From: Leptospira haakeii
Lineage (GTDB): Bacteria > Spirochaetota > Leptospiria > Leptospirales > Leptospiraceae
Length of the DNA: 64,000 nucleotides
Direction of reading: 5' to 3'
Assembly: GCF_002812045.1 (NCBI RefSeq)
Contig: NZ_NPEG01000002.1
Location: 1 to 64,000, forward strand
The position numbers were made by a program, and so were the translations under genes. Every line of letters begins with the position of its first letter. Position 1 is the first letter of the stretch. Positions 26,136-37,357 of the stretch are shown one piece after another. A model generated the notes under the pieces. The model made no database searches, was not told where the DNA came from, and saw only the letters and a program-made list of their open reading frames with translations.

Positions 26136-27704
26136 TTAAAAGTTCTGGCTGAAACCAATACTAAACCAAACCAAATGAGAAGGAATTTTCTGCAAAAGAT
26201 AAGATTCCCTTACCGATTGCCTCAATTGGTCCGGTATGGTCGTAGATGTATTAATAAAATCCAATACTAACTGATTGGCAGGACCGTTTACCTTTCCAGG
26301 ATCCACGATCTTACTATCCTTGCTAGTGCTATTTACGTAACCGCCTGTCGCTCCGTAATAATTATCCGTATCATACATATATAAATTAGGTCTATATACG
26401 TCCGCAGCCTTGAAGAAGAACTTCCCGAAAAAGAAAGTAAGCGTAGAAGTGATATCCTGGATTCCATATCTATTATCCACGATATTATTGCTCATCGCAT
26501 AACCTATATTAACCTGAGGAAGGATCCTGAAAAAACTCCCTTCAAAGAACTCATGCCCCATCGTTAAAGATAGATAGTTTTTACCTGCCATCAAACCCGC
26601 ATTCTCCTGAGAGAATTGAGTATAGAATGAAATTGTAGGATTCACATATTGTAAGAAAGGCAATTTCCAAAAGAAAAAATATTCCTGCCAAGCCAAACGA
26701 GTGATCTGGGTAGAAGGGTTATTTGCTCCGGCAACTCCTTGCGCAGCAGCGGAGTTGAATCCTCCTAATGCAGGAGATGTATAAGCTGCACTCTTTTGGA
26801 AAGTATTATAGAACCAAATACCTGCAGTAAAAGTTCCCCAACTGGTCTTCTCGAAATTATAATAGAATGCGTAGAACAAACCATCCGAACGTTTCATACC
26901 ATTCTGTTCTTTTTTGAAACCCGGAACGTCCCCACCGCAAGTGGAACCTGTAGTAGGATTTCCCGCTAGAAAGTTTGTTTGAGTATCATAAGGGCAAGCA
27001 GAGTTTAACGTGTCGGGAGAAGGAGCTGAGAATGGGCTTAAGGAACCCGCAGAACCCTGTCCTGCATAACCCGGTCCGGCTCCTCCAGGATACATTTGAA
27101 ATCTTCCGTCATTATCCCTATCATTACGTTCAGTTAATTGAAAGTTTCCCCAAAACTGTACCTGAAAACCTTTTAATGGAGTATTAAATGTTACGGTAGG
27201 TTGGTAAGAAGGAACGAATGTCATAGCCCTATAACTTTCGTTATCCCTGCGATTGGCGATCTCTCCGGAGAAACTAAGTCCCCGCCAAATAAAGTCCGTG
27301 ACCACCTCGTGTATAACTTCTATAGAAGTATCTTCTGCCCCATTACCATTACTGGACCCGGCGCTAGGCCCATACATATTCGGAGGACCGGTCTCCACAT
27401 GTCCTTGAGGTACATCGGAGACTTTTTGCGGAGCCGTTTTTTTATCTAAGGTAGAAGCGCCGGTATTCTGTTTTCCTTTTTCGTAACTTACCTGTGCTAC
27501 GTTATCCTTATCTACATAACGAACATAATCATCATTCTCAGCGACCAGTACCTTCTCTTCGTCTTCTAAGATGATCTTACCCCGGACTACCTGTCCGTTT
27601 TTTAAACGAACAAAATCGGCTGAGAATACTTCTCCGAAACCAAAAAGAAAAAATATCCCTGCCGCATATGCAAACGAACGCTTCGGCCAAACTCCAAGGA
27701 ACAT
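26136..27704 (-). CDS. Outer-membrane beta-barrel protein
   Basis: A roughly 520-residue outer-membrane protein. Signal peptide ends near FSA; I chose the ATG at 27704 because GGAG lies eight bases upstream and the signal then has the right length (the frame opens earlier, at 27737). A small SH3-like N-terminal segment (LKNGQVVRGKIILEDEEKVL) precedes the barrel. The rest alternates polar and aromatic residues as in porin strands and ends with a terminal Phe (GFSQNF), the usual barrel C-terminus. The two neighbours are the chemoreceptor MCP1, 20 bases downstream, and the multi-PAS kinase, divergent. A role in uptake or sensing alongside the receptor is an inference. Confidence 0.8.
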   Translation of the reverse strand: MFLGVWPKRSFAYAAGIFFLFGFGEVFSADFVRLKNGQVVRGKIILEDEEKVLVAENDDYVRYVDKDNVAQVSYEKGKQNTGASTLDKKTAPQKVSDVPQGHVETGPPNMYGPSAGSSNGNGAEDTSIEVIHEVVTDFIWRGLSFSGEIANRRDNESYRAMTFVPSYQPTVTFNTPLKGFQVQFWGNFQLTERNDRDNDGRFQMYPGGAGPGYAGQGSAGSLSPFSAPSPDTLNSACPYDTQTNFLAGNPTTGSTCGGDVPGFKKEQNGMKRSDGLFYAFYYNFEKTSWGTFTAGIWFYNTFQKSAAYTSPALGGFNSAAAQGVAGANNPSTQITRLAWQEYFFFWKLPFLQYVNPTISFYTQFSQENAGLMAGKNYLSLTMGHEFFEGSFFRILPQVNIGYAMSNNIVDNRYGIQDITSTLTFFFGKFFFKAADVYRPNLYMYDTDNYYGATGGYVNSTSKDSKIVDPGKVNGPANQLVLDFINTSTTIPDQLRQSVRESYLLQKIPSHLVWFSIGFSQNF

Positions 27705-28043
27705 AATTTTGTCTCCAATATAAACTAGGGCGGGCACCCTATTCTCTCGATTTTTCCCAAGTACATAGAGCGGTCTTCTACGGGACGAGAATCATCAAGA
27801 AGACGAAAAGAAATGTGTATTTATCTTAACTCGTCACTCAAAAAATTTTATTCTAAAAAATATTGATAATTTATTTCGGAACACTTGAAATATTTCGAAT
27901 AATTTACATTTTCACCCAGTTTGGGATCGGGAACTTTTTGCCTTATTCTTTCCACACAATCACAACAAAGGCGGAATGAAAAGCCGAAGCCCTCCCGTAT
28001 TTTTGTTTTCAAAGTGAGGTTTTCGCTTTCTATTAAATAGAGA
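27705..28043. other. Divergent intergenic region (OMP / multi-PAS kinase)
   Basis: This 339-base gap separates two divergently transcribed genes and should hold both promoters. It is AT-rich around 27840-27900, with a perfect GAAATATTTC palindrome at 27887-27896. I see no gene; a 75-codon minus-strand frame (27848-28075) overlaps the kinase start and looks accidental. Confidence 0.5.
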
Positions 28044-31000
28044 GTGAATCCCAAAAATACAAAACAGAAGGACAATGATCTCCAAACGGAGTTAGATGCG
28101 GCGACCCAGAGGATCTCCGAGTTAGAGAGAAAATTAGAAAAACTCTACCACTCGGAATCAGATAATCGTCTGTTGAGATCTTTGATCGATCATTCCCCTT
28201 CCGCGATCACGATCCTGAACTCGGATACAGGTATATTCGAGGTAGTTAATTCAACTGCTGAAATTCTTTTCGGATATACTAGAGAAGAATTCTTAAAATT
28301 AGGTCCCGCCGATATTTCACCGGAATTTCAACCGGATGGCAAGATTTCCAGAGAATCCGCCCGTGAAAAAATATCCCTGGCATTAAAAGGAGAAACTCCA
28401 GTATTCAGATGGGAGCATTGTGATAAAAATAAACAGATCTTTCCTTGCGAAATACATTTAGTGAAGATCCCCGGTTCCAACAATCTAGTCCGGGGAAACA
28501 TAATCGATCTCAGAAAAGAAATCGCGGCGGAAATCCTACTCAAAACGAGAGAAGAACAATTAGATCTAGTCATTAAAAGTGCAGACTTAGGATTCTGGGA
28601 CTGGAATATTCCAAACGCATCAGTAATACCTAATGAACGGTGTGCAGAAATGCTTGGGTATACTCTAGAAGAATTCCTGCCCACTTCGGAATTTTGGAGG
28701 TCCAGAATCCATCCGGATGATATTTCCCTAATGATGGAAAGATTGGATCAACATACAGAAGGTAAATCCGAACTATTTGAAACAGACTTCAGAATGTTAT
28801 GTAAGGATGGAACTTGGAAATGGATACGCTCTAGAGGAAAAGTTTGGGAAAGAGATAAAAACGGAGCCCCCGTCCGAGCACTCGGCATTCACATAGATAT
28901 TACCGAAAAAAAAGAAACAGAAAAAATCCTAGAAGAAAAAGAAAGGAACCTAGACCTTGCAGTCCAAGGAGCCAATCTAGGTATATGGGATTATAATATT
29001 GTAACGAACGAACATCGTGTAGATGAGAACTGGCTAAAAATGCTTGGTTATCGTTTGGGGGAAATAACTCCTACTTACGAATTTTGGAATGAAAGTCTTC
29101 ATCCAGAAGACAGGGACAAAACGAATATTGCCTGGCAAAATTATGCAAAAGGAGAATTGCCAGTCTACTCCACAGCATTCCGCTTAAAATGTAAAGATGA
29201 GTCTTATAAATGGATCTTAACTAGAGGAAAAATAGCAGAGAGGGATCCTAATGGAAACCCAGTTCGAATGATCGGTATCCATATAGATATCTCAGAACAA
29301 AAACAAATAGAAGACGAATTAAGAGAAACAAAACTTTTCCTAGACAGAGCCCAAAAGACTGCAAAAATAGGAAGCTGGGAATATGACATACCCTCCGGAA
29401 AGATGACTGCTTCCGAAGGACTATACCAAATATTAGAAACGAATGATAGAATGCTTGTACCTACATTTGATTATATGCATCCGGATGATAGGGAAAGAGT
29501 AGAAGAACATTTCAAAAGATCCGTGATAGAAGGGGTCTCAGCAGAAATTGAATATAGATCCATTACAACATCAGGAAAGGAGAAGATACTTTTAAACAGA
29601 ACTGATTTTATCAAAGATTCAGAAGGAAAAGTACTTAAACTTTTAGGAACGGTCCAAGATATCAGCGATGAGATCCAAAGAAAAAAAGAAGAAGAATATA
29701 AAAGAAATATAGAACGTCTAACTTCTTCCATTTCTACCGAGCTTATCAATCAACCTATCTTAGAAATTGAAGAAGCGATCTCGAGTGCGGTTCGGAAGAT
29801 CGTTAAAACTTTCAAAATGTCCAGGGGAAATCTAGTCTTATACGACATGGAAAAATTAACCAGGACGCTTACATACGAATTCATTGATCCGAAATCCAAT
29901 AACCAAGATGCGAGCTGGCCTAAGGAAAGCCCGATAGATCCGAATAATTTCCTTACAAAGAAGATCTTAGATGGGAATATATTTCTGCTAAGCCAGGACG
30001 ATTTTCCAGAATCGGATATCAAAAACAAATTGAAACTTTTACATATCGAGTTCTTGATCGCGATTCCTCTTACCTTAGAAGGAAAAGTAGTCGGAGCCTT
30101 AGGAATGAATAACGAAGTTCCTTTGAACAAAGCCGATCTAAAATTAGGAGAATTCGAACTCGCAAGTTTAAAAGCGATCGGAGAAATTCTTACTAACGCG
30201 ATAGAAAGAAAAAGAAAACATAGTGAACTCATTACAGAAAGAGACCTTCTTGCTGAGATCATGAAAACATCAGTAGCTGCGATCACCGTATTAAGTCCTG
30301 AAGGAAAAATTTTATACGCAAATTCCTCCGCAGAAAAAGTTCTGGGCTTAAATGTAGATCAGATACAAAAAAGAAAATATAATGCGCCCGAATGGAAGGC
30401 AACTTCAATTGATGGTGGAGAATGGACCGCGGAGGATCAACCGTTCACACGAGTACTTACCTCTGGGCAACCCGTATTTGATATTCGACATGCGATAGAA
30501 GATGAATTCGGAAATAAAAAATTCTTATCCATCAATGGAGCTCCGATCAAAGATGTTTCCGGAAAAATAAAAAATCTCGTTTTCCTAGTCACGGATATTA
30601 CTGAATCACTTCAGGCAGAAAGGGCCTTAAAGTTGAGCGAAGAAAGACTCAGGCTCGCTTTAAACGCATCTAAAATGGGAACTTGGAGCTGGAATCTAAA
30701 AGACAGAACAGCCCATTGGTCTTCTGATACCGCTTCCATTTTCGGGGTTGACCTACAGGATTTCGATAATGCTACTTCAGTGTTTATGGATCTTGTCCAT
30801 CCAGACGATCAAAACCTGATCCGAAAATCGGTAAAATCTAGCCTGCTAGGAAAAGAGAATGCGATCAATTTAGAATATAGGGTTTTCCATCCGGATGGAA
30901 CTATTCATTGGTTAGAAGTCAAAGGCCAAGTATACCGTAACTCTAAAAAGGTTCCGGGAAGAATGGCAGGGATCGTGGCAGATATCACCGATAGAAAAAA

Positions 31001-32456
31001 ATCGGAAGAAAAATTAAAGGCGAGCGAGGCGAGGTTCCAAACCTTCTATAGATTCGCAAACGAGGCAATCATCTTCTTAGATCCAAGAACGGAAAGTATC
31101 TTGGACACTAACCCCGCTTTCCTAAGAATATTCGGTTTTCATCAAAAAGACATTCATTCTGTTTCTCCTGTGTCCTTATTTACTTCCGATTCTTGGGCTA
31201 CATTACATGCAAGGATACGTTCTTTCGAAAGTTCCGAAAACCTGGAACTGAGAGCAATACGTTGGAACGGCCAAGTGTTTTCCGCAATAGGAAGTGTTCA
31301 TTTTTATACGGAAAAAGATACTTACGTAGCTGCAGTCAGCCTTTTAGATACTTCTGCCATCCAAGAGGTGGAAGAATTAAAAGTGATTAACGATGAGATT
31401 TCTGTCAGGAACAGACTGATAGAGATGCAAAAAAATGAGTTATTAGAAACATTAGAAAACCTTAAAAAAGCCCAGGCTCAACTCATCCAATCCGAAAAGA
31501 TGGCTGCACTAGGACAATTGATCGCGGGCGTGGCTCATGAGATCAATAATCCAATTGGAGCAGTACAAGCATCCAATCAAAACCTGCAAGAATGCCTAAT
31601 ACGTTTCCAAACAATTTTACCTGACGTACAAAATGTATTAACAGTAATGAATTCGGAACAGGTAGAATCCTTCCGTCAATTTTTAAGCCTGGTTCGACAA
31701 CCAAAAGACCAATTGGCAGGAATGGAGGAAAGGAATGCCAAAAAAAGTATAGCAGCTCAATTACAGGAATTGAATATTCCTTCTCCTTATGCGATCGCGG
31801 ATACTTTAACCGATATGGGATTTAAAGAATTGCCTAAGTTAGCACTTCCCTTTCTGGTCTGCGAAAAAGCAAACGTGCTCTTGGAATATTCCGCATTGGA
31901 AGCATTCTTTTTCTCAAACACGAACACGATACAGATCGCAGTAGACCGGGTTTCCAAGATCTTATACGCTTTAAAAAACTTTTCTCATTTCGATACTACT
32001 TCGGAAAAAATCCCTGCATCTATTACGGAAAATATAGAAACAGTCCTTACGATCTACCAAAACCAACTCAAAAAAGGGATCCAAATCTCAAAGGAATACG
32101 AAAATATTCCAAAAATATTATGTTATCCGGACGATCTCATCCATGTATGGACAAATCTAATCTATAATTCTCTGCAAGCGATGGAGTTCAGAGGAACAAT
32201 CGAGATCAAAGTTTATCAAAAAGTTGACTTTATCTGCGTAGAGGTAATAGACAATGGACCTGGGATTCCTGAAAATATTTTAGATAAAATTTTCCAACCA
32301 TTCTTCACTACAAAACTTCCGGGAGAAGGAAGCGGTTTAGGGTTGGATATTGTGAAAAAGATCGTAGAAAAACACGAAGGAAAGATAGAAGTAGAAACAA
32401 GACCCGGATTTACAATGTTCCGGATCCTGCTTCCTTTTTTAGAAGTTAAAGTTTAA
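28044..32456 (+). CDS. Multi-PAS/GAF sensor histidine kinase
   Basis: A 1470-residue soluble histidine kinase without membrane helices. By eye the order is: coiled coil (15-40), PAS (42-160), three PAS/PAC units (about 172-290, 300-415, 425-540), a GAF domain (about 560-725), three more PAS units (about 733-850, 865-980, 993-1105), coiled coil, then the kinase core. The H box has His1165 (GVAHEINNP), the N box Asn1375, followed by DNGPGIP and a GEGSGLGL glycine box. The H-to-N distance is 210 residues, about twice the usual. The start is a GTG. No receiver domain is fused; the receivers encoded at 36798 and 37358 are candidate partners. Its 3' end overlaps the convergent MCP2 gene by 11 bases. 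Confidence 0.9.
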   Translation: MNPKNTKQKDNDLQTELDAATQRISELERKLEKLYHSESDNRLLRSLIDHSPSAITILNSDTGIFEVVNSTAEILFGYTREEFLKLGPADISPEFQPDGKISRESAREKISLALKGETPVFRWEHCDKNKQIFPCEIHLVKIPGSNNLVRGNIIDLRKEIAAEILLKTREEQLDLVIKSADLGFWDWNIPNASVIPNERCAEMLGYTLEEFLPTSEFWRSRIHPDDISLMMERLDQHTEGKSELFETDFRMLCKDGTWKWIRSRGKVWERDKNGAPVRALGIHIDITEKKETEKILEEKERNLDLAVQGANLGIWDYNIVTNEHRVDENWLKMLGYRLGEITPTYEFWNESLHPEDRDKTNIAWQNYAKGELPVYSTAFRLKCKDESYKWILTRGKIAERDPNGNPVRMIGIHIDISEQKQIEDELRETKLFLDRAQKTAKIGSWEYDIPSGKMTASEGLYQILETNDRMLVPTFDYMHPDDRERVEEHFKRSVIEGVSAEIEYRSITTSGKEKILLNRTDFIKDSEGKVLKLLGTVQDISDEIQRKKEEEYKRNIERLTSSISTELINQPILEIEEAISSAVRKIVKTFKMSRGNLVLYDMEKLTRTLTYEFIDPKSNNQDASWPKESPIDPNNFLTKKILDGNIFLLSQDDFPESDIKNKLKLLHIEFLIAIPLTLEGKVVGALGMNNEVPLNKADLKLGEFELASLKAIGEILTNAIERKRKHSELITERDLLAEIMKTSVAAITVLSPEGKILYANSSAEKVLGLNVDQIQKRKYNAPEWKATSIDGGEWTAEDQPFTRVLTSGQPVFDIRHAIEDEFGNKKFLSINGAPIKDVSGKIKNLVFLVTDITESLQAERALKLSEERLRLALNASKMGTWSWNLKDRTAHWSSDTASIFGVDLQDFDNATSVFMDLVHPDDQNLIRKSVKSSLLGKENAINLEYRVFHPDGTIHWLEVKGQVYRNSKKVPGRMAGIVADITDRKKSEEKLKASEARFQTFYRFANEAIIFLDPRTESILDTNPAFLRIFGFHQKDIHSVSPVSLFTSDSWATLHARIRSFESSENLELRAIRWNGQVFSAIGSVHFYTEKDTYVAAVSLLDTSAIQEVEELKVINDEISVRNRLIEMQKNELLETLENLKKAQAQLIQSEKMAALGQLIAGVAHEINNPIGAVQASNQNLQECLIRFQTILPDVQNVLTVMNSEQVESFRQFLSLVRQPKDQLAGMEERNAKKSIAAQLQELNIPSPYAIADTLTDMGFKELPKLALPFLVCEKANVLLEYSALEAFFFSNTNTIQIAVDRVSKILYALKNFSHFDTTSEKIPASITENIETVLTIYQNQLKKGIQISKEYENIPKILCYPDDLIHVWTNLIYNSLQAMEFRGTIEIKVYQKVDFICVEVIDNGPGIPENILDKIFQPFFTTKLPGEGSGLGLDIVKKIVEKHEGKIEVETRPGFTMFRILLPFLEVKV

Positions 32457-33687
32457 ACTTATCCACTGACTTCAAGAGTCCTTCGGATTGTTGGTGCATT
32501 TCACCGGAGTAAGAAGTCAAATCATCCGCTCCGGAAGCAACCTCCTGGGTCCCTTCAGAGATACTGACGATCGTCTTAGTGATCTCATCAGTTGCCCTCT
32601 TCTGTTCCTGGACTGCTTCTTCTATCTGTAAACTGAAACTCATCAAAAAATTCGCTGATTGATGGATGTCTTGAGTATTCTTCTCTTGGGTTTTAACGGA
32701 CTCTAATACCTTCTTCGCAGATAATCCAAAAGAATCCACTGAGGTTCTAAGCTTACGAAGTATATCACTCGCCTCTTTTACCTTAGTGTTCCCGTTATGA
32801 ACTGCATTATTCGTGGAATCCACAAGCTCTCCAATCTCTTGGACAGAAGAAGAAGTTTGAGATGCAAGTTTACTAATCTCTTCTGCAACTACCGCAAATC
32901 CTTTACCTGCTTCTCCTGCTCTTGCCGCTTCAATCGCAGCATTCAATGCAAGAAGGTTTGTTTTTTCAGAAATCTCAGTGATGATTGATAAGATCTCATT
33001 GATACGACTCGCACTTTCTCCAATCTCATCCATCGCTTGGTTCGTAGCACCCATCGCATTTTCACCGGTAACAGCACGTTCTTGGGATTCGGATGCCACT
33101 TGGGATAATGTTTGCATCTCGTTATTAATAGTTCCAATCTGTTCTCTCAACAGAACTACATTCGTATCTATCTCCTTCATATTCTCGATCGCTTTTTCCA
33201 TCGATCTACGAACATTCTCTGCAGAAGCCGCAAGCTCCTCTACCGCTGCCGAGGATTCTTCAGCTGCTGACGCCTGTGCTTGTGCTACATCCGAGAAATT
33301 ACGACTGGACTCTGCCATTTGATCTGATGTACTATTTAATTTGGTAGAAGAAGTTTTGATATCCAAGATGATCTTTGATAGATTCACCTTCATTAGATCC
33401 ATTGACTTAAGTAACTTGCCTATCTCGTCTTCTCTTGCTATCTCTATATGAGAAGTTAGATCCCCATCCGCAATCTTCTCCGAAAAACCGATCGCTTCCA
33501 ATAAACCACTAGTAATGAGTTTATTAAAGATCAAGTTCAGAATGATCAGGATTACTACCATTATCACGAGAGATGATAATATCGTCTGCAATATCACTCC
33601 TCTCATATCAGACCAAAAAATCGAATCTGGGATCGATACTTCTACCGCCCAAGGTTTATCATAATTTCCTAATAAAAATGGGAAAAA
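32446..33687 (-). repeat. Direct repeat copy B (MCP signalling half)
   Basis: Second copy of the block described at 24046-25287, same orientation, 8400 bases away. Homologous recombination between them would delete the barrel, the MCP1 sensor and the multi-PAS kinase and leave one hybrid receptor. Confidence 0.9.
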
Positions 33688-34512
33688 GTATCTGGTATGA
33701 CCGGAACCCTTGATCTGAAAATCTTCTCCTTTCAGACTCAGCTCTTTCACTTGGGCACGGATATTTTCTTCCGGGATTGCCTTACCCACCAAGGAAGGAT
33801 CTCCACCATTCGCTGCATAAAGCCCGTCAGGTGAAACTAACGCAAGATAACCTTCTCCTCTAAATGGTCGGATTGGCCCCAATAATTCCTGGAGATTTGC
33901 CATGGCAATATCTGTCCCGACTGTTCCTACAAACTTTCCGTTTCGTAGGATTGGTTTTACCATAGAAACCATGAGTACATCCTTTCCACTTACTGAATAT
34001 ACATACGGGTCTGAGATAAAATCTTTTTGGGTCTTTTTAGGAATTCTATAATAAAAGCTGATCGTATCATCAACGTCATACGATTCTGCGAATGTGATCT
34101 TCAAGTCACCAGTTGCCCTATTCCAATAAGGGATAAACCTACCTGTAGCATCATGATAAGGAGTATTTTTATATCTTGCATCCTGCCCATCAAAAGCATT
34201 TGGCTCGTATAGCACCCAGGTCCCGAAAAAATGAGAATCTGTTTCGGCTAACTTTTTAAGGGAAGAGATCATCTCCTCCCTATTAGGATGGGAAGTTTCC
34301 AACATAAATTGGAACCCTCTTAAAGATCCTAAAACGGAATTCAAAAAATTTGAAATTTCGTATTGATACCGTTTACCAGCCATGGTAGATCCCGAATCCA
34401 CCTGAGACTTTAAGCTAAAATAAGAGGAGAATGAATTTATACCAGCGAGAACAAAAGAGCCCGTCAAAAGTACTATCGCTAAGTAGAGTGAAATCCTGTA
34501 TCTGATACTCAT
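32446..34512 (-). CDS. Methyl-accepting chemotaxis protein, dCache sensor (MCP2)
   Basis: A 688-residue chemoreceptor with the same layout as MCP1: membrane helix, dCache-like sensor, helix, HAMP, signalling coiled coil with [13 protein letters not shown] at the tip. Residues 276-688 are nearly identical to MCP1 (one substitution); residues 1-275 are clearly related but divergent, so ligand preference may differ. It is the last gene of a minus-strand run: receiver protein, Cache histidine kinase, then this receptor after a 22-base gap. Its stop codon lies inside the end of the convergent multi-PAS kinase gene. Confidence 0.93.
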   Translation of the reverse strand: MSIRYRISLYLAIVLLTGSFVLAGINSFSSYFSLKSQVDSGSTMAGKRYQYEISNFLNSVLGSLRGFQFMLETSHPNREEMISSLKKLAETDSHFFGTWVLYEPNAFDGQDARYKNTPYHDATGRFIPYWNRATGDLKITFAESYDVDDTISFYYRIPKKTQKDFISDPYVYSVSGKDVLMVSMVKPILRNGKFVGTVGTDIAMANLQELLGPIRPFRGEGYLALVSPDGLYAANGGDPSLVGKAIPEENIRAQVKELSLKGEDFQIKGSGHTRYFFPFLLGNYDKPWAVEVSIPDSIFWSDMRGVILQTILSSLVIMVVILIILNLIFNKLITSGLLEAIGFSEKIADGDLTSHIEIAREDEIGKLLKSMDLMKVNLSKIILDIKTSSTKLNSTSDQMAESSRNFSDVAQAQASAAEESSAAVEELAASAENVRRSMEKAIENMKEIDTNVVLLREQIGTINNEMQTLSQVASESQERAVTGENAMGATNQAMDEIGESASRINEILSIITEISEKTNLLALNAAIEAARAGEAGKGFAVVAEEISKLASQTSSSVQEIGELVDSTNNAVHNGNTKVKEASDILRKLRTSVDSFGLSAKKVLESVKTQEKNTQDIHQSANFLMSFSLQIEEAVQEQKRATDEITKTIVSISEGTQEVASGADDLTSYSGEMHQQSEGLLKSVDKFKL

Positions 34513-34534
34513 AGTAAAAGCCCGAAATTATATT

Positions 34535-36784
34535 TTATTCTGATTTGGGAAAGGAGAAGCGAAAAATAGTGCAGCCGGGTTCACTTTCCCAATTCCAACT
34601 GCCTCCATATTTTTTGGAAATAGAAGCGGCAACCGCAAGTCCTATACCTGCACCTACTCCTTCCGATTTTCCGGAAGATAAAACTTCTCCCACTTGTTCT
34701 CTAATGTTTTTAGGAATGCCGGAACCACTGTCTTCCACTTCACAGACAATCTTTGATTCCGCATCATAGATATTTACCTTAAGTTTTCCTTCACCGGACA
34801 TTGCTTGGTATGCATTATCCACTATTTGTGTCCAAAGTCTCACCAAATCTTCCGGAATACATCTCATAGTTGCTTCAGAGATATAATTTCTTTCCACTGT
34901 GACCCTATTACCGCCTGCACCCTCGTATACACCGAGCACAACTTCCATAGTATCCGAAACTTTTACCCATCTTTCTTTGTCTTCTTTCGCGGTCCCCGAA
35001 TAGGTTTCCAACGCGGATACAATTTTATACATTCTGTCGGTGGATCTATGAATAACTTCCTCTGAAATTTCCAGTCCTCTGACTGCCATTAAAAATTCGG
35101 AGATACGTTCCCATTCGGAACATCTACATAACTGAAGAATGAATTCAGGACAATCCACAAAACCGAGCTCAGCCACTACTGCCGCCTTATCCCCCGCATC
35201 CTCTATTTGTTCCTGTCTTAAGAATGCCTCCATGGCATGCCGGGTTTCTCTGAACTTTTTACCGATCTGTTCTTTATCGTTTTCTAATGTTCTTTTTAAG
35301 GCGATAGTAAAAAATCCCCTCTCCGACTCACTTGCCTTGCTTAAATATTCAAAAAGAAAGGGCAGAAGTATCGTAATTCTTTTTACATAAAAGGAAATAT
35401 TTTCCCTAGATGCTCCGATCGCACCTAATGGATTGTTGATTTGGTGGCTAACTGCGCCGGAGATCCTACCTATGGCAGCCAATCTTTCGTTTCTAAGTAA
35501 GGTTTCTTGTGCTGTTTTTAATTCCCCTAAGGTAACTTCTAATTCTTCTTTTTGGAGTCGGATAATCTCGTTACGCGAATAGATCTCAGCTGATTCTCTT
35601 AAGATCTTTTCGGACCGGATCTGCTGATCAATCGCAGCCAGTAACTTCTCCTTCATATTCTCCAATGTTACAAAAAGATGATGGATCTCATCTTGGAATT
35701 TTCTGGTAGGTATCTGAGCCGAATAATTTCCGGCTCCTAAAGAATCTGCAAACGTAGTGGCTTCCGACAGTCCTTCTGAAACAAACTTACAAAAGAATCT
35801 ATCCAGAAAGTATAAACACACGGGTAATAAGGCAAATGTGATGAGTAAACATCTTAGAATAATCGGCCCGAGATCATTCCAAAGAACAGAATCCGGAACA
35901 TATACTTCTATAGCCCAGTTCTTTCCGTAAGTTCCCATGCTGAATGGAAATATGTAGGAGTTCCCACCTTCTACTGGATAAGCAAAAGGTTGTCCGGAAG
36001 CTAAGGATTTTTGAATGGACTCTTTTACTTCAGGAGTTCCTGCATTTTTTCCTTGCAGGATACCTTTAGCACCATGGACTGCATATTTGCCACCAGGAGA
36101 GATCAATGCCAAATGTCCGTCACCAAATGGCCTCTTGGAAAACAGCTCTTCTTCCAGATCGGAAAGTTTTAAGTCCAGGCCCACTATTCCTATAAACCTT
36201 CCTTGGCGGCTGATCGGCCGGATCAAGGAGATCATAAAAATATTCACTCCATCTAATGGATAAAAATAAGGTTCTCCGACAAAGTCACTTAACGTGGCTT
36301 TTGGGATCTGGTAATAGTTGCCACTTTCGTCGGTATTATCATAATAAACACTTTCTTCTAAACTGATCTCGTCCGGATTTTTGACACTCCTATGGAAGTA
36401 TGGAACGAATCTACCTTTAGGGTTGGACCCTTTACGGCCTATAAACGAAGCATCCCTTCCATCAAAAAGATTCGGTTCAAAAACCGCACCTGCTCCTAAA
36501 AATCTTTTATCATTTTGGAAAAGATCCAATAGATCTTTTTCAACGGAATCGCGAGAAGGACGAGTAAGCTCCCAACGAGTTTTAGCTTCTCCTACCCTGG
36601 AAATTGCTTCTGAAAAAATTTTACGTACTTCGAAGGATGCGCCTTCTGCTTTTGCAAATGCAGCTTCTTGAGAAGAAACTTTGGAATCATAAAATGCGGA
36701 TGCAGCCACTAACATTGTTAGCAGAACGGAAAATGCAAATAGGACAATAGCGCAATAAAGAGAGAAGCGCGTTCGAAGGCTCAT
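34535..36784 (-). CDS. Cache-domain sensor histidine kinase
   Basis: A 749-residue membrane histidine kinase. Helix 1 near residues 9-30; a dCache-like periplasmic sensor (about 35-300) that aligns with those of MCP1 and MCP2 (GRFVPYF, YYDNTDESG, DFVGEPYFYPLDG); helix 2 near 308-330; a HAMP-like linker; a coiled coil (about 385-435); then the kinase core with His447 (VSHQINNPLGA), Asn657 (VDNAYQAM), EDSGSGIP and GVGAGIGLA. As in the multi-PAS kinase, 210 residues separate the H and N boxes. The gene follows the receiver gene by 13 bases, so that receiver is the likely phosphoacceptor. Confidence 0.92.
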   Translation of the reverse strand: MSLRTRFSLYCAIVLFAFSVLLTMLVAASAFYDSKVSSQEAAFAKAEGASFEVRKIFSEAISRVGEAKTRWELTRPSRDSVEKDLLDLFQNDKRFLGAGAVFEPNLFDGRDASFIGRKGSNPKGRFVPYFHRSVKNPDEISLEESVYYDNTDESGNYYQIPKATLSDFVGEPYFYPLDGVNIFMISLIRPISRQGRFIGIVGLDLKLSDLEEELFSKRPFGDGHLALISPGGKYAVHGAKGILQGKNAGTPEVKESIQKSLASGQPFAYPVEGGNSYIFPFSMGTYGKNWAIEVYVPDSVLWNDLGPIILRCLLITFALLPVCLYFLDRFFCKFVSEGLSEATTFADSLGAGNYSAQIPTRKFQDEIHHLFVTLENMKEKLLAAIDQQIRSEKILRESAEIYSRNEIIRLQKEELEVTLGELKTAQETLLRNERLAAIGRISGAVSHQINNPLGAIGASRENISFYVKRITILLPFLFEYLSKASESERGFFTIALKRTLENDKEQIGKKFRETRHAMEAFLRQEQIEDAGDKAAVVAELGFVDCPEFILQLCRCSEWERISEFLMAVRGLEISEEVIHRSTDRMYKIVSALETYSGTAKEDKERWVKVSDTMEVVLGVYEGAGGNRVTVERNYISEATMRCIPEDLVRLWTQIVDNAYQAMSGEGKLKVNIYDAESKIVCEVEDSGSGIPKNIREQVGEVLSSGKSEGVGAGIGLAVAASISKKYGGSWNWESEPGCTIFRFSFPKSE

Positions 36785-36797
36785 TATGCCCCCCTAT

Positions 36798-37184
36798 TTA
36801 TTTAAGGGCTGAGGTGATAGTGGTTACTAATTCTTTTTCGTCCCAGGGCTTTTTCAAGTAGCTGTATAAATTGATCTCTTTCTTTAAAGCTTCGACGGAA
36901 GCAATATCAGCATGACCTGTGATGATTATCTTTTGGATCTCCGGATATCTTTGATGAACGATCCTCAAAAATTCGTCCCCTTTGATATTAGGCATCAGCC
37001 AATCAGAGATTACGATCAGGATCTTGACTCCTTCCGTTACCAATTCTTCAATGATCTGCATCGCTTCAGACGCATCTAGAGCAGTCTCATAACGATAAGT
37101 ATCACCCAGATGTCTTTTGACTTGGGACTTCATACTCATCAAAATGAGCGCTTCATCATCAACAAAAAGAATCGCTTTCTCCAC
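36798..37184 (-). CDS. Single-domain response regulator (receiver)
   Basis: A 128-residue stand-alone receiver. The acidic pocket (VDDE at 8-11), the phosphorylated Asp61 (VISDWLMP), the Thr (IIITGHAD) and the Lys (YLKKPW) are all present. It carries no output domain, so it works by binding partners or as a phosphate relay. It starts the operon with the Cache kinase and MCP2. The start is GTG at 37184, near a GGGGGAG sequence. Confidence 0.92.
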   Translation of the reverse strand: MEKAILFVDDEALILMSMKSQVKRHLGDTYRYETALDASEAMQIIEELVTEGVKILIVISDWLMPNIKGDEFLRIVHQRYPEIQKIIITGHADIASVEALKKEINLYSYLKKPWDEKELVTTITSALK

Positions 37185-37225
37185 CGCTCCCCCGGTACCA
37201 ACGTATAAATTAGACGAACAAAAAC

Positions 37226-37252
37226 GAAAAAACCCCGGCTCAAAATCCGGAG
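37226..37252 (-). terminator. Terminator after the receiver-EAL gene
   Basis: Read on the minus strand, CTCCGG pairs with CCGGGG (one G-T pair) and is followed by a run of six T. It lies about 105 bases after the EAL gene stop and before the receiver gene. A second hairpin (AACTCATT 37289-37296 with AATGAGTT 37317-37324) lies between it and the stop. Confidence 0.6.
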
Positions 37253-37357
37253 CAAAACAAGGATACTTACTCTATAAATTATGTTTGCAACTCATTTTCG
37301 ACTTTATCCCCGAAAGAATGAGTTACAAGACCACCTGAAAAAAATAGACCAAAGTAC

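Noticed and set aside
27848..28075. 75-codon minus-strand frame in the OMP/kinase gap
   Set aside because: It overlaps the kinase start, has no ribosome site and no recognisable domain.
29750..30286. 178-codon minus-strand frame inside the multi-PAS kinase
   Set aside because: Antisense shadow of the GAF region; no ribosome site or motif.
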